A stretch of 64,000 bases of DNA, from assembly GCA_026225945.1 (NCBI GenBank), contig JAMJFZ010003746.1, positions 4,256,001 to 4,320,000 on the forward strand. The letters run 5' to 3'. Positions 12,016 to 21,660 of this stretch are shown one piece after another. Within the stretch, counting starts at the first letter, position 1. Each line of letters begins with the position of its first letter. Both the position numbers and the translations under genes were made by a program. Below the pieces are notes generated by a model. It was not told the origin of the DNA, did no database searches, and saw only the letters and a program-made list of their open reading frames with translations. Source of the stretch: Cricetomys ansorgei (taxonomy: Eukaryota > Chordata > Mammalia > Rodentia > Nesomyidae).

Positions 12016-12349
12016 TTCTGTTTCTGAATCTCTTGAAATTTTTAAGGAATGTTGCTAGGTATATTAACAGTTTTTTATTTAAGTGAATCTCTATGTTGTT
12101 TAGGCCTGTCTCCAACTCCTAAATCCCCTGCATTCAGGAAGATAACTAAGGTTTGAGGGTCTCTGCCATGTCAGGAGCAATGCTGATGAGCCAGTGCTAT
12201 GCAGGCTGTGAATGAATTAAAACCAGACTGATAGAAAAGAGGGATTTAAAGAGATACTGCAAAAACAGCCAAGTTACTAGAGAAGAGATCACTCTGACTA
12301 CAGGGAGGGAAAGCTCTTTTTAATGGTAGTTAGAAAGAAAGCTCTTTTG

Positions 12350-12525
12350 TTTGTTTTTGGTGTGGTTTGGTTTTTTGAGACAGGGTTTCTCTGTATAACT
12401 GCCCTGGCCGTCCTGGAGCTCATTGTGTAGACCAAGCTAACCTCAGTCTCACAGAGATCTACCAGCTCTGCCTCCCGAGTGCTGGAACTGAAGGCATGTG
12501 CTACTTACTACACCTGACAAAAGGA
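12350..12525 (-). repeat. B1 SINE, antisense
   Basis: Starts at gttttttgagacagggtttc on the plus strand and ends at the B1 head complement (gcatgtgctacttactacac). It lies immediately left of the palindromic element at 12584. Confidence 0.85.
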
Positions 12526-12583
12526 AAGTTCTTATGTTTTATGAGGTGAAACACCTGTGTGGGTTCATATCTGTATGGCTAGG

Positions 12584-13072
12584 AAGATACTGTTAATCCC
12601 ACTGGTCGAGACCATTGTCATAAATTTTGAGCCAAATAAATTTGAAGTTAGCTTTAATACTGACCAGCAATGATGGATTCTGGCCAGGTTAATTCTGAAG
12701 TTCCCATAGAATGTCCTGAGCCACATTCCAGGGTTCCCACAAAATGGCCCCGAGTCACATCCAGCAGATGCTTATAAAGGCAGAACATATAAGGCTATGT
12801 ACTTCCTACCAGGTCCAATCAGGGCAAGCATATATCCTGACGTATTTCCTGCCTGGGTATCTCCTGCCCTATGTCTAATCAGGGGCAAGAATATCAGTGC
12901 TATTGGATTAACCAAGCTTACTTAGGAGATTATTCAGGGTACCCTGTGGGAACCTCAGAATAGATCTGGCCAGAGTCCATCATTAGTGGCTAGTCTTAAA
13001 GCTTGCTTCACATTTGGCTTAAAAATGTGATAATGGTCTTATTCTCAATCAGTGAGATTAGCAATACCTCAT
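12584..13072. mobile_element. Palindromic element with about 125-bp inverted arms
   Basis: The left arm (12584-12709) and the reverse complement of the right arm (12944-13072) align along their length with small indels. Shared blocks include a ...CTAATC/TTAATC-CACTG block, GCCAAAT, AGCTTTAA, AATGATGGA and TCTGGCCAG, followed by ATTCTGA-GTTCCCA. By eye about 75-80 percent of positions match. The 230-bp core carries a TATAAAG (12773-12779) and two related direct repeats (tccaatcagggcaagcatat and tctaatcaggggcaagaata). Long inverted ends on a short body suggest a foldback or non-autonomous DNA element. Two inverted copies of a diverged LTR would be the alternative. I do not recognise the family. 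Confidence 0.65.
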
Positions 13073-13202
13073 TTTGATGAGGAATAAGTTTTTTCCCTGG
13101 GATCCACATGGTGAAAGGAGAGAGCCAAGTCCTGAAAGTTCATCTCTGACTTTCACATGCAAGCCATGATGTATAGGCAGTGTCACTACCACAGGTACAC
13201 AC

Positions 13203-13250
<48 letters not shown>

Positions 13251-13262
13251 GGATAGATGGAT
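13203..13262. repeat. (GATA)n microsatellite
   Basis: About 14 near-perfect copies of the tetranucleotide gata/agat, ending in imperfect ggat units. The repeated serine/isoleucine/tyrosine frames over it are artefacts of the repeat. Confidence 0.95.
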
Positions 13263-13354
13263 TGACGTGACGAAATAAACTTTAGGTAAATGTGAAAAAT
13301 GATAACTCTTAGTTTTGGATGGTAGCACACGGATATAACTATATAAATTGTTTA

Positions 13355-14455
13355 TTTGTAACAAGGTCTCTCTGTGTAGCTCAGGTTGGCCTTGAACTCA
13401 AGATTGTAGATGCTATTCTGGGATGGATGGCTGTGGTAATCTGTTTTAACCTTAAAACAAGGCTGCTTTAGCTTCAAAGCAGGCCTATAGAGTTTAACAA
13501 ACCCTGGTGACAATCTAGTGCCTTTTGAAAAGTTCTTCTTTTTAAACAAAAGGTTCAAACCAGCAGAAATTTGACCCCTTCATGGTCCATGCCCGCCATA
13601 CAGATAGTCTCAAGAAGAGACAAGCTCCAGTTGTCAAGCTTGGTGGCAAATGCTTCTTTTCTGTCTGAGCCATCTTGCCAGCCCAAGACTTCTTGTTTAT
13701 TCTGTGTTCAGAGGAGGTTGTTCTGCCTCTGGACTTCTGAGCTGAAGTGATCTTCTTGCACCTATTACTGTGCTCACTGTAAGCAAGGCGGCAGTAAAGG
13801 AACCATAGAGAGTGGCCACTCCATGATGAGGGGTAAGGGCATCTGGAAGAGTTCAGAGCTGAGGGGAAAAGAGCAGACTGGACATGGCCAGGGTTAGAGA
13901 GAATCGGTGAATGGAAAACTCATGGGCATTATAAGAAAGATGCGTAGCTGGCAGAAGGAAGTCTATGAACTGGAGCAGTTTTGGAGTTTAGGATAGAGAG
14001 AAGATTAGAAAGGCCAGGAGTTAGCATGGACTTTGAGATGCAAAACAAATTTGAATAGAGATTTAGGGAGGTTGGAGGCCAGCATGGGCTTTGATATGCA
14101 ACCACAGGAGTATGTCAATGGAGAGTCTTTCATCCCTTCTATGAGAGGCAAAGGGGAATCACTCCTTTTGGCAGATGGGAACCAGTTTTATAAGTTCCTG
14201 AGGAATGCTGGCTTTTATCTAACTACGAGAAATCCTTCTATAGCCAGCCTGGGCTAAGCCAAGACTATCATTTCTGGACATCTGCACTTCCTGAGATCTA
14301 ACACTCACCACTTTATTTAAAAGTAAATTAAGTCAGGGGTGGTACCCTACACCTGTCATCCCAGCACTGGGGAGACAGAGACAAGAGAACCAAGAGGTCA
14401 AAATCATTCTCTGATACGTAAGCAAGTTCAAGGCTGGCCTGTATTCTAAACAAAT
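13355..14455. other. Intergenic stretch with B1 fragments
   Basis: A short antisense B1 piece lies at 13355-13405 (ctctgtgtagctcaggttgg). A plus-strand B1 lies at 14332-14452 (caggggtggtaccctacacc). Between them (13410-14330) I see an internal near-duplication of about 40 bp (aggccaggagttagcatgga near 14011 and ggaggccagcatgggctttg near 14074), otherwise nothing recognisable. Confidence 0.55.
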
Positions 14456-14467
14456 AAATAGTCAGGT

Positions 14468-14605
14468 GCTGGGAGCAGTGCAGGGGAACAGCAGCCAGCT
14501 GGAGCATCAGGAAGACAGCCTACTGTTTAGCAGGGCAACAGTAGGTTTTTACCTTGGCCTTGGGGGTGGGGTGGGGAGATTGTCTCCTGAATGCCTTTTG
14601 CTATT
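14468..14605 (+). repeat. LTR-like segment, left copy
   Basis: This segment begins tgctgggagcagtgcagggg and is collinear with the reverse complement of 22111-22253. Shared blocks include cagcctactgtttag, a gcgacagtag/gcaacagtag block, tttttaccttggcct and ctgaatgcc. By eye about 80 percent of positions match. A TG start followed by a GC-moderate body suggests a retroviral-type LTR end, but no primer site or partner LTR is recognised, so the class is tentative. Confidence 0.55.
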
Positions 14606-16197
14606 TCTGGGCCTTATTGCACTTGTTGCAACCATGATTTCCCTGTCTCTCTTGTAGTATGAAAGTTCGATGGGGGTCTCTAATCCCTCACTGGGCAGTG
14701 TTACTGGTACACCCAACAATGGTGATGATTTTCCCTCAAGCAATGCCAACTGGGCAAGGCGGTACCACTCAGTTGAGTTGTTGATTTTATTGAAACTCCA
14801 GAAAGAATAACTAAAAAACCAGGTATAGTTAAAAACAGTAGGTGTTTTTCACACATAGTAACAAGGTTAAATTAGGATGTTTTGTCAGTTGCTTTAGAAT
14901 CAGTAACTTAAGAAGAAAACATATTTTTGCTAGGGACTTCTTTGGTCAGGGTTAGGAAAGCTAGAACAAAAAAGCTTGATGCCTAAGGCCCATGAATTTC
15001 ACCTATGAAAAACAGACCCGTGACCAAGTAATAACACATGAGTTTCAGTGCCCATTGTTAGGCTTGAACTTCCTCGACCACAAATAAAAATTGACTCTTT
15101 CCTGGTCTCTATAATCAAAAGTTTACCAATGAATTTGGGGTATGTGTTTGGGTATGAGTTTTGGGGTACAGAGCTGTGCAGCAGATTTTCCTTTTACCTG
15201 AGAAAAGCAAAAGGACTCCTGACTTAAAGTTTTCTAGTTATAATAAGCTTGTTTCACTGTGTTAACTAAATGAGAATGTTATACGTTAGGATATTATGAC
15301 GTGTGCTCATTCGCTAGCAACTCACCAGCTACAATACAAGCTGGCTGCGAAATTAGTTGGCTTGCAAAAACTCTGTTAATCTATAATAAAAAAAAAACCT
15401 ATTGCTTCTAGGATATAGATGTACTGTGGGAAAAAATATCTATGGGAAACTAGGTGTGAATTTTAAGATAACTTACAAATATGGAACTTGTAATCTCTGA
15501 AATGTAAAACCTGTAATCATTATGTAATGTTTAAGTTTAGGATTAAGCCCATAATATCCTGGTGATGGATGCAGTATGCCTAATAGAGTTCCAGACTTCC
15601 CTAGCCAGGAAATTTCAGGTCACCAGCTACTTTGCCCCCTTCTCCCCTTTACTGTACAGTGGCAAAAAAATCTCTCATCAATAATAATGCCTTCAAGGCC
15701 TCGTAGTGATATCCAAATTAATCCCTGAGCTGGCTATTGCTGGCTGGGAAAGGGACACTGCAATTTCTGCTCAAAAACTATCATGCTGACCTTCAAGTTC
15801 TGGCATGTATGAGAACCACACATGCTTCCTGCTAGCATATAAAACACTATTCCCAGCCAAAAGCTGACCTCCCTAGAAAGAGACAGAGACCTCAGTTAGA
15901 CGAAAGCAAAGAGCCTACACAGTAAGTCAGCACACTTGGAAATACAAATAGATAATTCACCCCTGATTGCCTGCCCTTTTGATAATAGTAAACCTATACA
16001 GACCTAGGAATCAGCTATCCATTACTGAAACCATTGTGTTATATTCCTTCCTCACTAAAATGAAAACTTGAAGATTAGAGCTTGCAGCTACAGTCTGTGA
16101 AGGACACTCCCGCCTACTTTATATCTATGCTTAAATTCTGAAGTGTGCTTCACACCTGAAAAAATGTTTTTGAATAAACTAGGCATGTTTTGAAACC
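14606..16197. other. Unclassified 1.6-kb segment left of the array
   Basis: The segment is AT-rich and free of SINEs, unlike nearly everything else in the window. It contains a TATA-like catataaaac at about 15838 and a stretch of stop-filled frames. SINE scarcity hints at a relatively young insertion or at an ERV-derived block, but I see no gag, pol or env-like frame. It has no exon-like structure. Confidence 0.4.
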
Positions 16198-17784
16198 ATG
16201 AGCATTTGCTCATGGCTGGGACAGAAGGGTTCAGAGGACAACCATGAAGGAAACTCCATAGAAGTTGCCTTCCTCCGAAGTCACAGTCTGCAGCCACACG
16301 GGGGTGGATGTGCCCCACTTGATAGTTACTGCATCTGTCTCAAGCTGGTCTGGAGGCTGAACCCTAGTTTCAGAGAGGAGTCGATATGCTTTTGAAACCA
16401 TTCACATGACTGTGTCTCAGGGAAGCACAATAGGTTTGCCTGAAATAGTGTATTCCATGGAGGGAACAATGCATGGCGTTTCTAGAGTTCCAGGACAAAG
16501 TCAGAAATGAACACCACATCCTGAGGGCATCAGCGTTGGGTTGGAATGAACATTGACATCTATCCACGGAAAGAGGGGTCATAGAGAATAATGGCCACTG
16601 TGGCTGTTTACAAGTCCGAAGTGACCCTACAATAATTGATTCAGGACCCACACTATAGGAACTCTCCACAATCACTAAGGTCTGATCATGATCAGCCTTC
16701 GAGCACGATTCACTGAGGTGTGACTTACTTCTACACAGTCATTCTCAACGTTCCACAGATTACCACACTTTTCAGAGAGTTTTTGTGTTGTTAGAACCCC
16801 AACGATGAAATCATTCTGTTGCTAATTGTAACTGTCGTTTTGCAAAGGTACTTTTGTCAGACTTAGTGCAATATCTGATAAGCAGGAATTCTTATTCGAA
16901 GCCTAGGACAGATTCCTTCAAGCCCAAAATTGGTTGAGCCCCTGTGCATGAGAATTGCTGTCCTATACATGCAGGCCCTTTTAGAAACGTTGGTTTCTTT
17001 TAAGTGGTTGTGTGTTCAGAATCAAACCCAAGACTTTGTGAATAGTGTAGCAGTAGAAAATGAAACCTCTCTTCCTTTTTTCTTTCCTTTTCTTTCCATT
17101 TCTTTTCTTTTCTTCTCTTTCTTTCTTTTCTCTTTTGTCATTTTTAAATTTGTGTGGAAGGACCATTCCTAGTTTTGTGCACAAACATTTCACCATTCTG
17201 CCTCAGTCACCCTTGTCTTTCAGTGACATGGTGGCGCCCCAAGCATGGCAGACCTTCTTACAAACAATGATGGACTCAGAAGACAGAGATGTGCTGGCAT
17301 CCAATGGGAGAATTATTTTCTGCAAGACAACCTCCAAGTGTTTATGATGCCTGGGTGACCCTGCAGGGGCCTGGATTCAGTACTCAGCATCTAGAGGATA
17401 GCTGCCATATGTGGCTACCTTTCCAGAAGTTCCAACATCCACATTGGTGACCCCTGCAGAGACCAGCTCCTGTGAGTTAAGCATCTGATATTGACCCGTA
17501 ATGGTGGAGGGCACATGGATCTTGTCCTGTGGAAAAATGCAAAGAGTAGAATCAGACACGAGTTATTGTGAGCAGAAAGTACCACACAAAGAACAGGAAG
17601 GGGTTCATGGAATTTTAGAAGGAGGACCATGGGGCTCAGCAGGAGGATCAGGACACACTGGTGAGGGTGCGATTGAGCTCGGTCAGAAGAAGAGAGGTTC
17701 TCAGGGCAGCGAGAAGAGGCTCACCACGTGTCCAGAAAGGTCCTTGAATGAATTCTCTGAACCCTTCTGCCCCAGCCATGAGCA
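16198..17784. repeat. Array unit 1
   Basis: The left edge reads ccatgagcatt followed by the unit start at 16207, so only about nine bases of a preceding unit's right end (CCATGAGCA) remain. The pyrimidine tract (about 17066-17140) is short and interrupted. The right end (17755-17784) is intact. From about 17140 onward it is nearly identical to unit 3; its 5' half differs from unit 3 at scattered positions. Confidence 0.8.
17377..17526 (-). pseudogene. Exon-like frame in unit 1 (unknown origin)
   Basis: On the minus strand a plausible acceptor (pyrimidine-rich, ...tttttccacag) precedes a 49-codon frame that starts DKIHVPSTITGQYQMLNSQE and ends DAEY-stop. The sequence after the stop looks like untranslated region. 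I do not recognise the protein. The frame is also open in units 2 (19051-19200) and 3 (20638-20787). Unit 2 carries many amino-acid replacements but no stop. This may be the last exon of a captured or decayed gene, or a chance frame. No start codon exon is convincingly joined to it. Confidence 0.3.
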
Positions 17785-17818
17785 TTTTTGCTCATGGCTG
17801 GGACAGAAGGGTTCAGAG
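17755..17818. repeat. Junction palindrome between units 1 and 2
   Basis: A 30-bp left arm (17755-17784) and a 30-bp right arm (17789-17818) are complementary except for one G/A position, with a four-T loop. The arms read outward from AGCA/TGCT to CTCTGAACCC. Confidence 0.95.
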
Positions 17819-18322
17819 GACAACCATGAAGGAAACTCCATGGAAGTTGCCTGCCTCCGCAGTGGCCGTCCGCAGCCACACGGTGGCGTATGTTAACCAC
17901 TTGATAGTTACTGCATCTGTCTCAAGCTGGCCTGGAGGCTGAACCCTAGTTTCAGAGGGGACTGGAGATGCTTTTGAAACCATTCGCATGACTGTGTCTC
18001 AGGGAAGCACAGTAGGTTTGCCCGAAATAGTGTATTCCATGGAGGGATCAATGCGTGGCTTTTCTAGAGTTCCAGGACAAAGTCAGAAATGAACACGACA
18101 TCCTGAGGGGATCAGAGTTGGGTTGGAATGAACATTGACATCTGTCCACGGAAAGAGGGGTCATAGAGAATAATGGCCAATGTGGCTGTTTACAAGTCCG
18201 AAGTGACCCTACAATATGTGATTCAGGACCCACACTATAGGAACTCTCCAAAATCACTAAGGTCTGATCATGATCAGCTGTCGAGCACGATTCACTCAGG
18301 TGTGACTTCCTTCTACACAGTC

Positions 18323-18480
18323 ATTCTCAACGTTCCACAGATTACCACACTTTTTAGAGAGTTTTTTGTGTTGTGAGAACCCCAATAATCAAATTATTCT
18401 GTTGCTAATTGTAACTGTCGTTTTGCAAAGCTACTTCTGTCAAACTTCATGCAATATCTGATAAGCAGGAATTCTTATAT
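18323..18480 (+). mobile_element. URR1-derived block inside array unit 2
   Basis: The string cattctcaacgttccacag, then gtgttgtgagaaccccaa, gttgctaattgtaactgt and caatatctgataagcagga follow the order of the rodent URR1 (hAT-Charlie type) consensus as I remember it. The same block lies in unit 1 (about 16740-16895) and unit 3 (about 20000-20155), and is cut in unit 4 (about 21580-21660). It was therefore present before the unit was amplified. Confidence 0.65.
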
Positions 18481-18655
18481 GGAAGCCTAGGACAGATTCC
18501 TTCAAGCCCCAAATTGGTTGAGCCCCTGTGCATGAGAATTGCTGGCCTATATGTACAGGCCCTGTTAGAAACGTTGGTTCCTTTTAAGTGGTTGTGTCTT
18601 CAGAATCAAACCCAGGATTTTGTGAATAATTTAGTGGTACGACTCGAACACTTTC

Positions 18656-18830
18656 TTCCTTTTTTTCTTTTCTTTTCTTTTCTTTTCTTTTCTTTTCTTT
18701 TCTTTTCTTTTCTTTTCTTTCCTTTTCTTTACGTGTCTTTTCTTTTCTTTTCTTTTCTTTACGTGTCTTTTCTTTTCTTTTCTTTTCTTTTCTTGCTTTC
18801 TTTTCTATTCTTTCATTTCTGAATTTATGA
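18656..18830 (+). repeat. (CTTTT)n pyrimidine tract in unit 2
   Basis: A long near-pure pentanucleotide run, all pyrimidine on the plus strand. Homologous shorter tracts are in units 1 (17066-17140) and 3 (20327-20395). Serine/phenylalanine- and lysine/glutamate-rich frames over it are artefacts. Confidence 0.95.
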
Positions 18831-19050
18831 GAGAGGATCATTCCTACTTCTCTGCACAAACATTCCACCTTTGGACTCAGACACCCTTGTGTTTCGGTGA
18901 GAGGCTGTGTCTCCAAGCATGGCAGAGCTTCTTACAAACAATGTTGGAATCAGAAGATGGAGATGTGTAGGAATCCTAAATTAGAATTTTTCTCTAAATG
19001 AAAACCTCCAAGCGTTTATGATGTCTGAGTGACCTTGCAGGGGCCTGGAA

Positions 19051-19200
19051 TCAGTCCTCATCATCTAGATGGTAGCTGCTATATGAAGCTACCTTTGCAG
19101 AAGTTCCAATATCCAGATTGGTGTCCCCTGCAGACACTAGCTCCTGTATGTTAAAAAGTTGACATTGACCCGTCATGGTGGAGGGCTCCTTGATCTTGCC
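19051..19200 (-). pseudogene. Exon-like frame in unit 2
   Basis: Homologue of the unit 1 frame: begins GKIKEPSTMTGQCQLFNIQE, ends DDED-stop, with an acceptor-like cttccacag. Roughly twenty residues differ from unit 1 in 49, yet the frame stays open and equal in length. Many of the changes alter the residue, so purifying selection is not evident. Confidence 0.3.
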
Positions 19201-19428
19201 CTGTGGAAGAATGCAAAGAGTAGAATCAGCCACAAGGGCTTGTAAGCAGAGAGAACCACGGAAAGAACCGGAAGGGGTTCATGGAATTTTAGAAATAGGA
19301 CCCTGAGGCTCAGCAGGAGGATCAGGATGCACTGGTGAGGGTGCGCTTGAGCATGGTCAGAAGAAGGGAGGTTCTCAGGGCAGCGTGAAGAGGCTCACCA
19401 CGTGTCCAGAAAGGTCCTTGAACGAATT

Positions 19429-19493
19429 CTCTGAACACTTCTGCCCCAGCCATGAGCATTTGCTGCTCATGGCTGGGGCAGAAGGGTTCAGAG
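19429..19493. repeat. Junction palindrome between units 2 and 3
   Basis: Thirty-base arms (19429-19458 and 19464-19493) pair except at one A/C position, with a five-base loop TTTGC. The single mismatch is at a different place from that in the other junctions. Confidence 0.95.
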
Positions 19494-21045
19494 GGCAACC
19501 ATGAAGGAACCTCCCTGGCAGTTGCCTGCCTCCGCAGTGGCACTCTGCTGCCACATGGTGGCGGACGTGTCCCAATTGATAGTTACTTCATCTCTCTCAA
19601 GCTGGTCTGGAGGCTGAACCGTAGCTTCACAGGGGACTGGAGATGTTTTGGAAGCCATTTGCAGCACTGTGTCTCAGGGAAACACGGTCGGTTTGCCCGA
19701 AAGAGTGGATTCCATGGTGGGAAGAAAGCATTGCGTTTTAGAGTTACAGGACAAAGTCAGAAATGAACACCACATCCTGAGGGGATCAGCGTTGGGTTGG
19801 AATGAACATTGACATCTATCCACGGAAAGAGGGGTCATAGAGAATAATGGCCAATGTGGCTGTTTACAAGTCCGAAGTGACCCTACAATATGTGGTTTAG
19901 GACCCACACTATACAAACTCTCCACAATCACTAAGGTCTGATCATGATCAGCTGTCGAGCACGATTCACTGAGGTGTGACTTACTTCTACACAGTCATTC
20001 TCAACGTTCCACAGATTACCACACTTTTCAGAGAGTTTTTCGTGTTGTTAGAACCCCAACGATGAAATCATTCTGTTGCTAAGTGTAACTGTCGTTTTGC
20101 AAAGGTACTTTTGTCAGACTTAGTGCAATATCTGATAAGCAGGAATTCTTATTCGAAGCCTAGGACAGATTCCTTCAGCCCCAAATTGGCTGAGCCCCTG
20201 TGCATGAGAATTGCTGGCCAATATACAGGCCCCGTTAGAAATATTGGTTTCCTTTAAGTGGTTGTGTGTTCAGAATCAAACCCAAGACTTTGTGAATACT
20301 GTAGCGGTAGAATCTGAAACCTCTCTTCCTTTTTTCCTTTTTTCTTCCCTTTTTTTTCCCTTTTCTTTTCTTTTCTTCTCTGTCTTTCTTTTGTCTTTTG
20401 TCATTTTTAAATTTGTGTGGAAGGACCATTCCTAGTTTTGTGCACAAACATTTCACCATTCTGCCTCAGTCACCCTTGTCTTTCGGTGACAGGTGGGCCC
20501 CAAGCATGGCAGACCTTCTTACAAACAATGATGGACTCAGAAGACAGAGATGTGCTGGCATCCAATGGGAGAATTATTTTCTGCAAGACAACCTCCAAGT
20601 GTTTATGATGCCTGGGTGACCCTGCAGGGGCCTGGATTCAGTACTCAGCATCTAGAGGATAGCTGCCATATGTGGCTACCTTTCCAGAAGTTCCAACATC
20701 CACATTGGTGACCCCTGCAGAGACCAGCTCCTGTGAGTTAAGCATCTGATATTGACCCGTAATGGTGGAGGGCACATGGATCTTGTCCTGTGGAAAAATG
20801 CAAAGAGTAGAATCAGACACGAGTTATTGTGAGCAGAAAGTACCACACAAAGAACAGGAAGGGGTTCATGGAATTTTAGAAGGAGGACCATGGGGCTCAG
20901 CAGGAGGATCAGGACACACTGGTGAGGGTGCGATTGAGCTCGGTCAGAAGAAGAGAGGTTCTCAGGGCAGCGAGAAGAGGCTCACCACGTGTCCAGAAAG
21001 GTCCTTGAATGAATTCTCTGAACCCTTCTGCCCCAGCCATGAGCA
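19464..21045. repeat. Array unit 3
   Basis: The 5' end carries TGCTCATGGCTGGGGCAGAA, perfectly complementary to the partner arm except at one position. The 3' half (20402-21045) matches unit 1 almost base for base. Its pyrimidine tract (20327-20395) contains longer T runs than unit 1. Confidence 0.8.
20638..20787 (-). pseudogene. Exon-like frame in unit 3
   Basis: Identical in predicted residues to the unit 1 frame, as expected from the recent 3261-bp duplication. It adds no independent evidence for coding function. Confidence 0.3.
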
Positions 21046-21079
21046 TTTTTGCTCATGGCTGGGACAGAAGGGTTCAGAG
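21016..21079. repeat. Junction palindrome between units 3 and 4
   Basis: Same sequence as the unit 1/2 junction, offset by 3261 bp: arms 21016-21045 and 21050-21079, four-T loop, one mismatch. Confidence 0.95.
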
Positions 21080-21660
21080 GACAACCATGAAGGAAACTCC
21101 ATGGAAGTTGCCTGCCTCCGCAGTGGCCGTCCGCAGCCACACGGTGGCGTATGTTAACCACTTGATAGTTACTGCATCTGTCTCAAGCTGGCCTGGAGGC
21201 TGAACCCTAGTTTCAGAGGGGACTGGAGATGCTTTTGAAACCATTCGCATGACTGTGTCTCAGGGAAGCACAGTAGGTTTGCCCGAAATAGTGTATTCCA
21301 TGGAGGGATCAATGTGTGGCTTTTCTAGAGTTCCAGGACAAAGTCAGAAATGAACACGACATCCTGAGGGGATCAGAGTTGGGTTGGAATGAACATTGAC
21401 ATCTGTCCACGGAAAGAGGGGTCATAGAGAATAATGGCCAATGTGGCTGTTTACAAGTCCGAAGTGACCCTACAATATGTGATTCAGGACCCACACTATA
21501 GGAACTCTCCAAAATCACTAAGGTCTGATCATGATCAGCTGTCGAGCACGATTCACTCAGGTGTGACTTCCTTCTACACAGTCATTCTCAACGTTCCACA
21601 GATTACCACACTTTTCAGAGAGTTTTTCGTGTTGTGAGAACCCCAACAATCAAATTATTC
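21050..21660. repeat. Array unit 4, truncated inside the URR1-derived block
   Basis: Nearly identical to 17789-18399 of unit 2, then it breaks at caaattattc and joins atgagcatttgct (21661-21673). Those 13 bases equal the sequence at the left edge of unit 1 (16198-16210). The rest of the unit, with pyrimidine tract and minus-strand frame, is missing. Confidence 0.8.

Larger units (their letters stand above)
17789..19458. repeat. Array unit 2 (longest, expanded CTTTT tract)
   Basis: Unit 2 is about 90 bp longer than units 1 and 3, chiefly because its pyrimidine tract (18656-18810) is a long pure (CTTTT)n run. Two identical interruptions (ctttacgtgtc at about 18727 and 18757) show that part of the tract was itself duplicated. 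Its 3' half is the most diverged of the array. Confidence 0.8.
16207..21660. repeat. Local tandem array of about 1.6-kb units with inverted-repeat ends
   Basis: Four head-to-tail copies are seen: U1 16207-17784, U2 17789-19458, U3 19464-21045 and U4 21050-21660 (truncated). Start-to-start spacings are 1582, 1675 and 1586 bp. Every unit starts TGCTCATGGCTGGG(A/G)CAG, and full units end with the inverse ...GCCATGAGCA, so neighbouring units meet in a hairpin with a 4-5 base spacer (TTTT or TTTGC). Shared order within a unit: inverted end, a conserved block with gaacattgacatct, a URR1-derived block, a pyrimidine tract of variable length, then an exon-like frame on the minus strand. U2 and U4 are nearly identical at an offset of 3261 bp, so the latest amplification copied a dimer. 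No SINE interrupts the array. I do not recognise the unit as a named family. Confidence 0.85.

Noticed and set aside
13058..13364. Ser-Ile-Tyr-Leu repeat proteins on the minus strand
   Set aside because: They come from the GATA microsatellite.
17501..17896. A 131-codon frame on the plus strand repeated at 20762-21157
   Set aside because: It reads straight through the junction hairpin between units, and its identity in both copies follows from the recent duplication. No recognisable domain.
18514..18822. Phenylalanine/serine-rich and, on the other strand, lysine/glutamate-rich frames of about 100 codons
   Set aside because: They are translations of the CTTTT pyrimidine tract.
16207..21660. 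Array considered as a CRISPR-like repeat system or an rDNA-like gene cluster
   Set aside because: The repeats are 1.6 kb long and contiguous, in a vertebrate genome, with no spacer pattern and no rRNA or tRNA sequence.
16207..21660. Array considered as an endogenous retrovirus with LTR-internal-LTR structure
   Set aside because: I see no gag, pro, pol or env-like frame, primer binding site or paired LTRs in the units. Kept only as an alternative for the flanking LTR-like segments.
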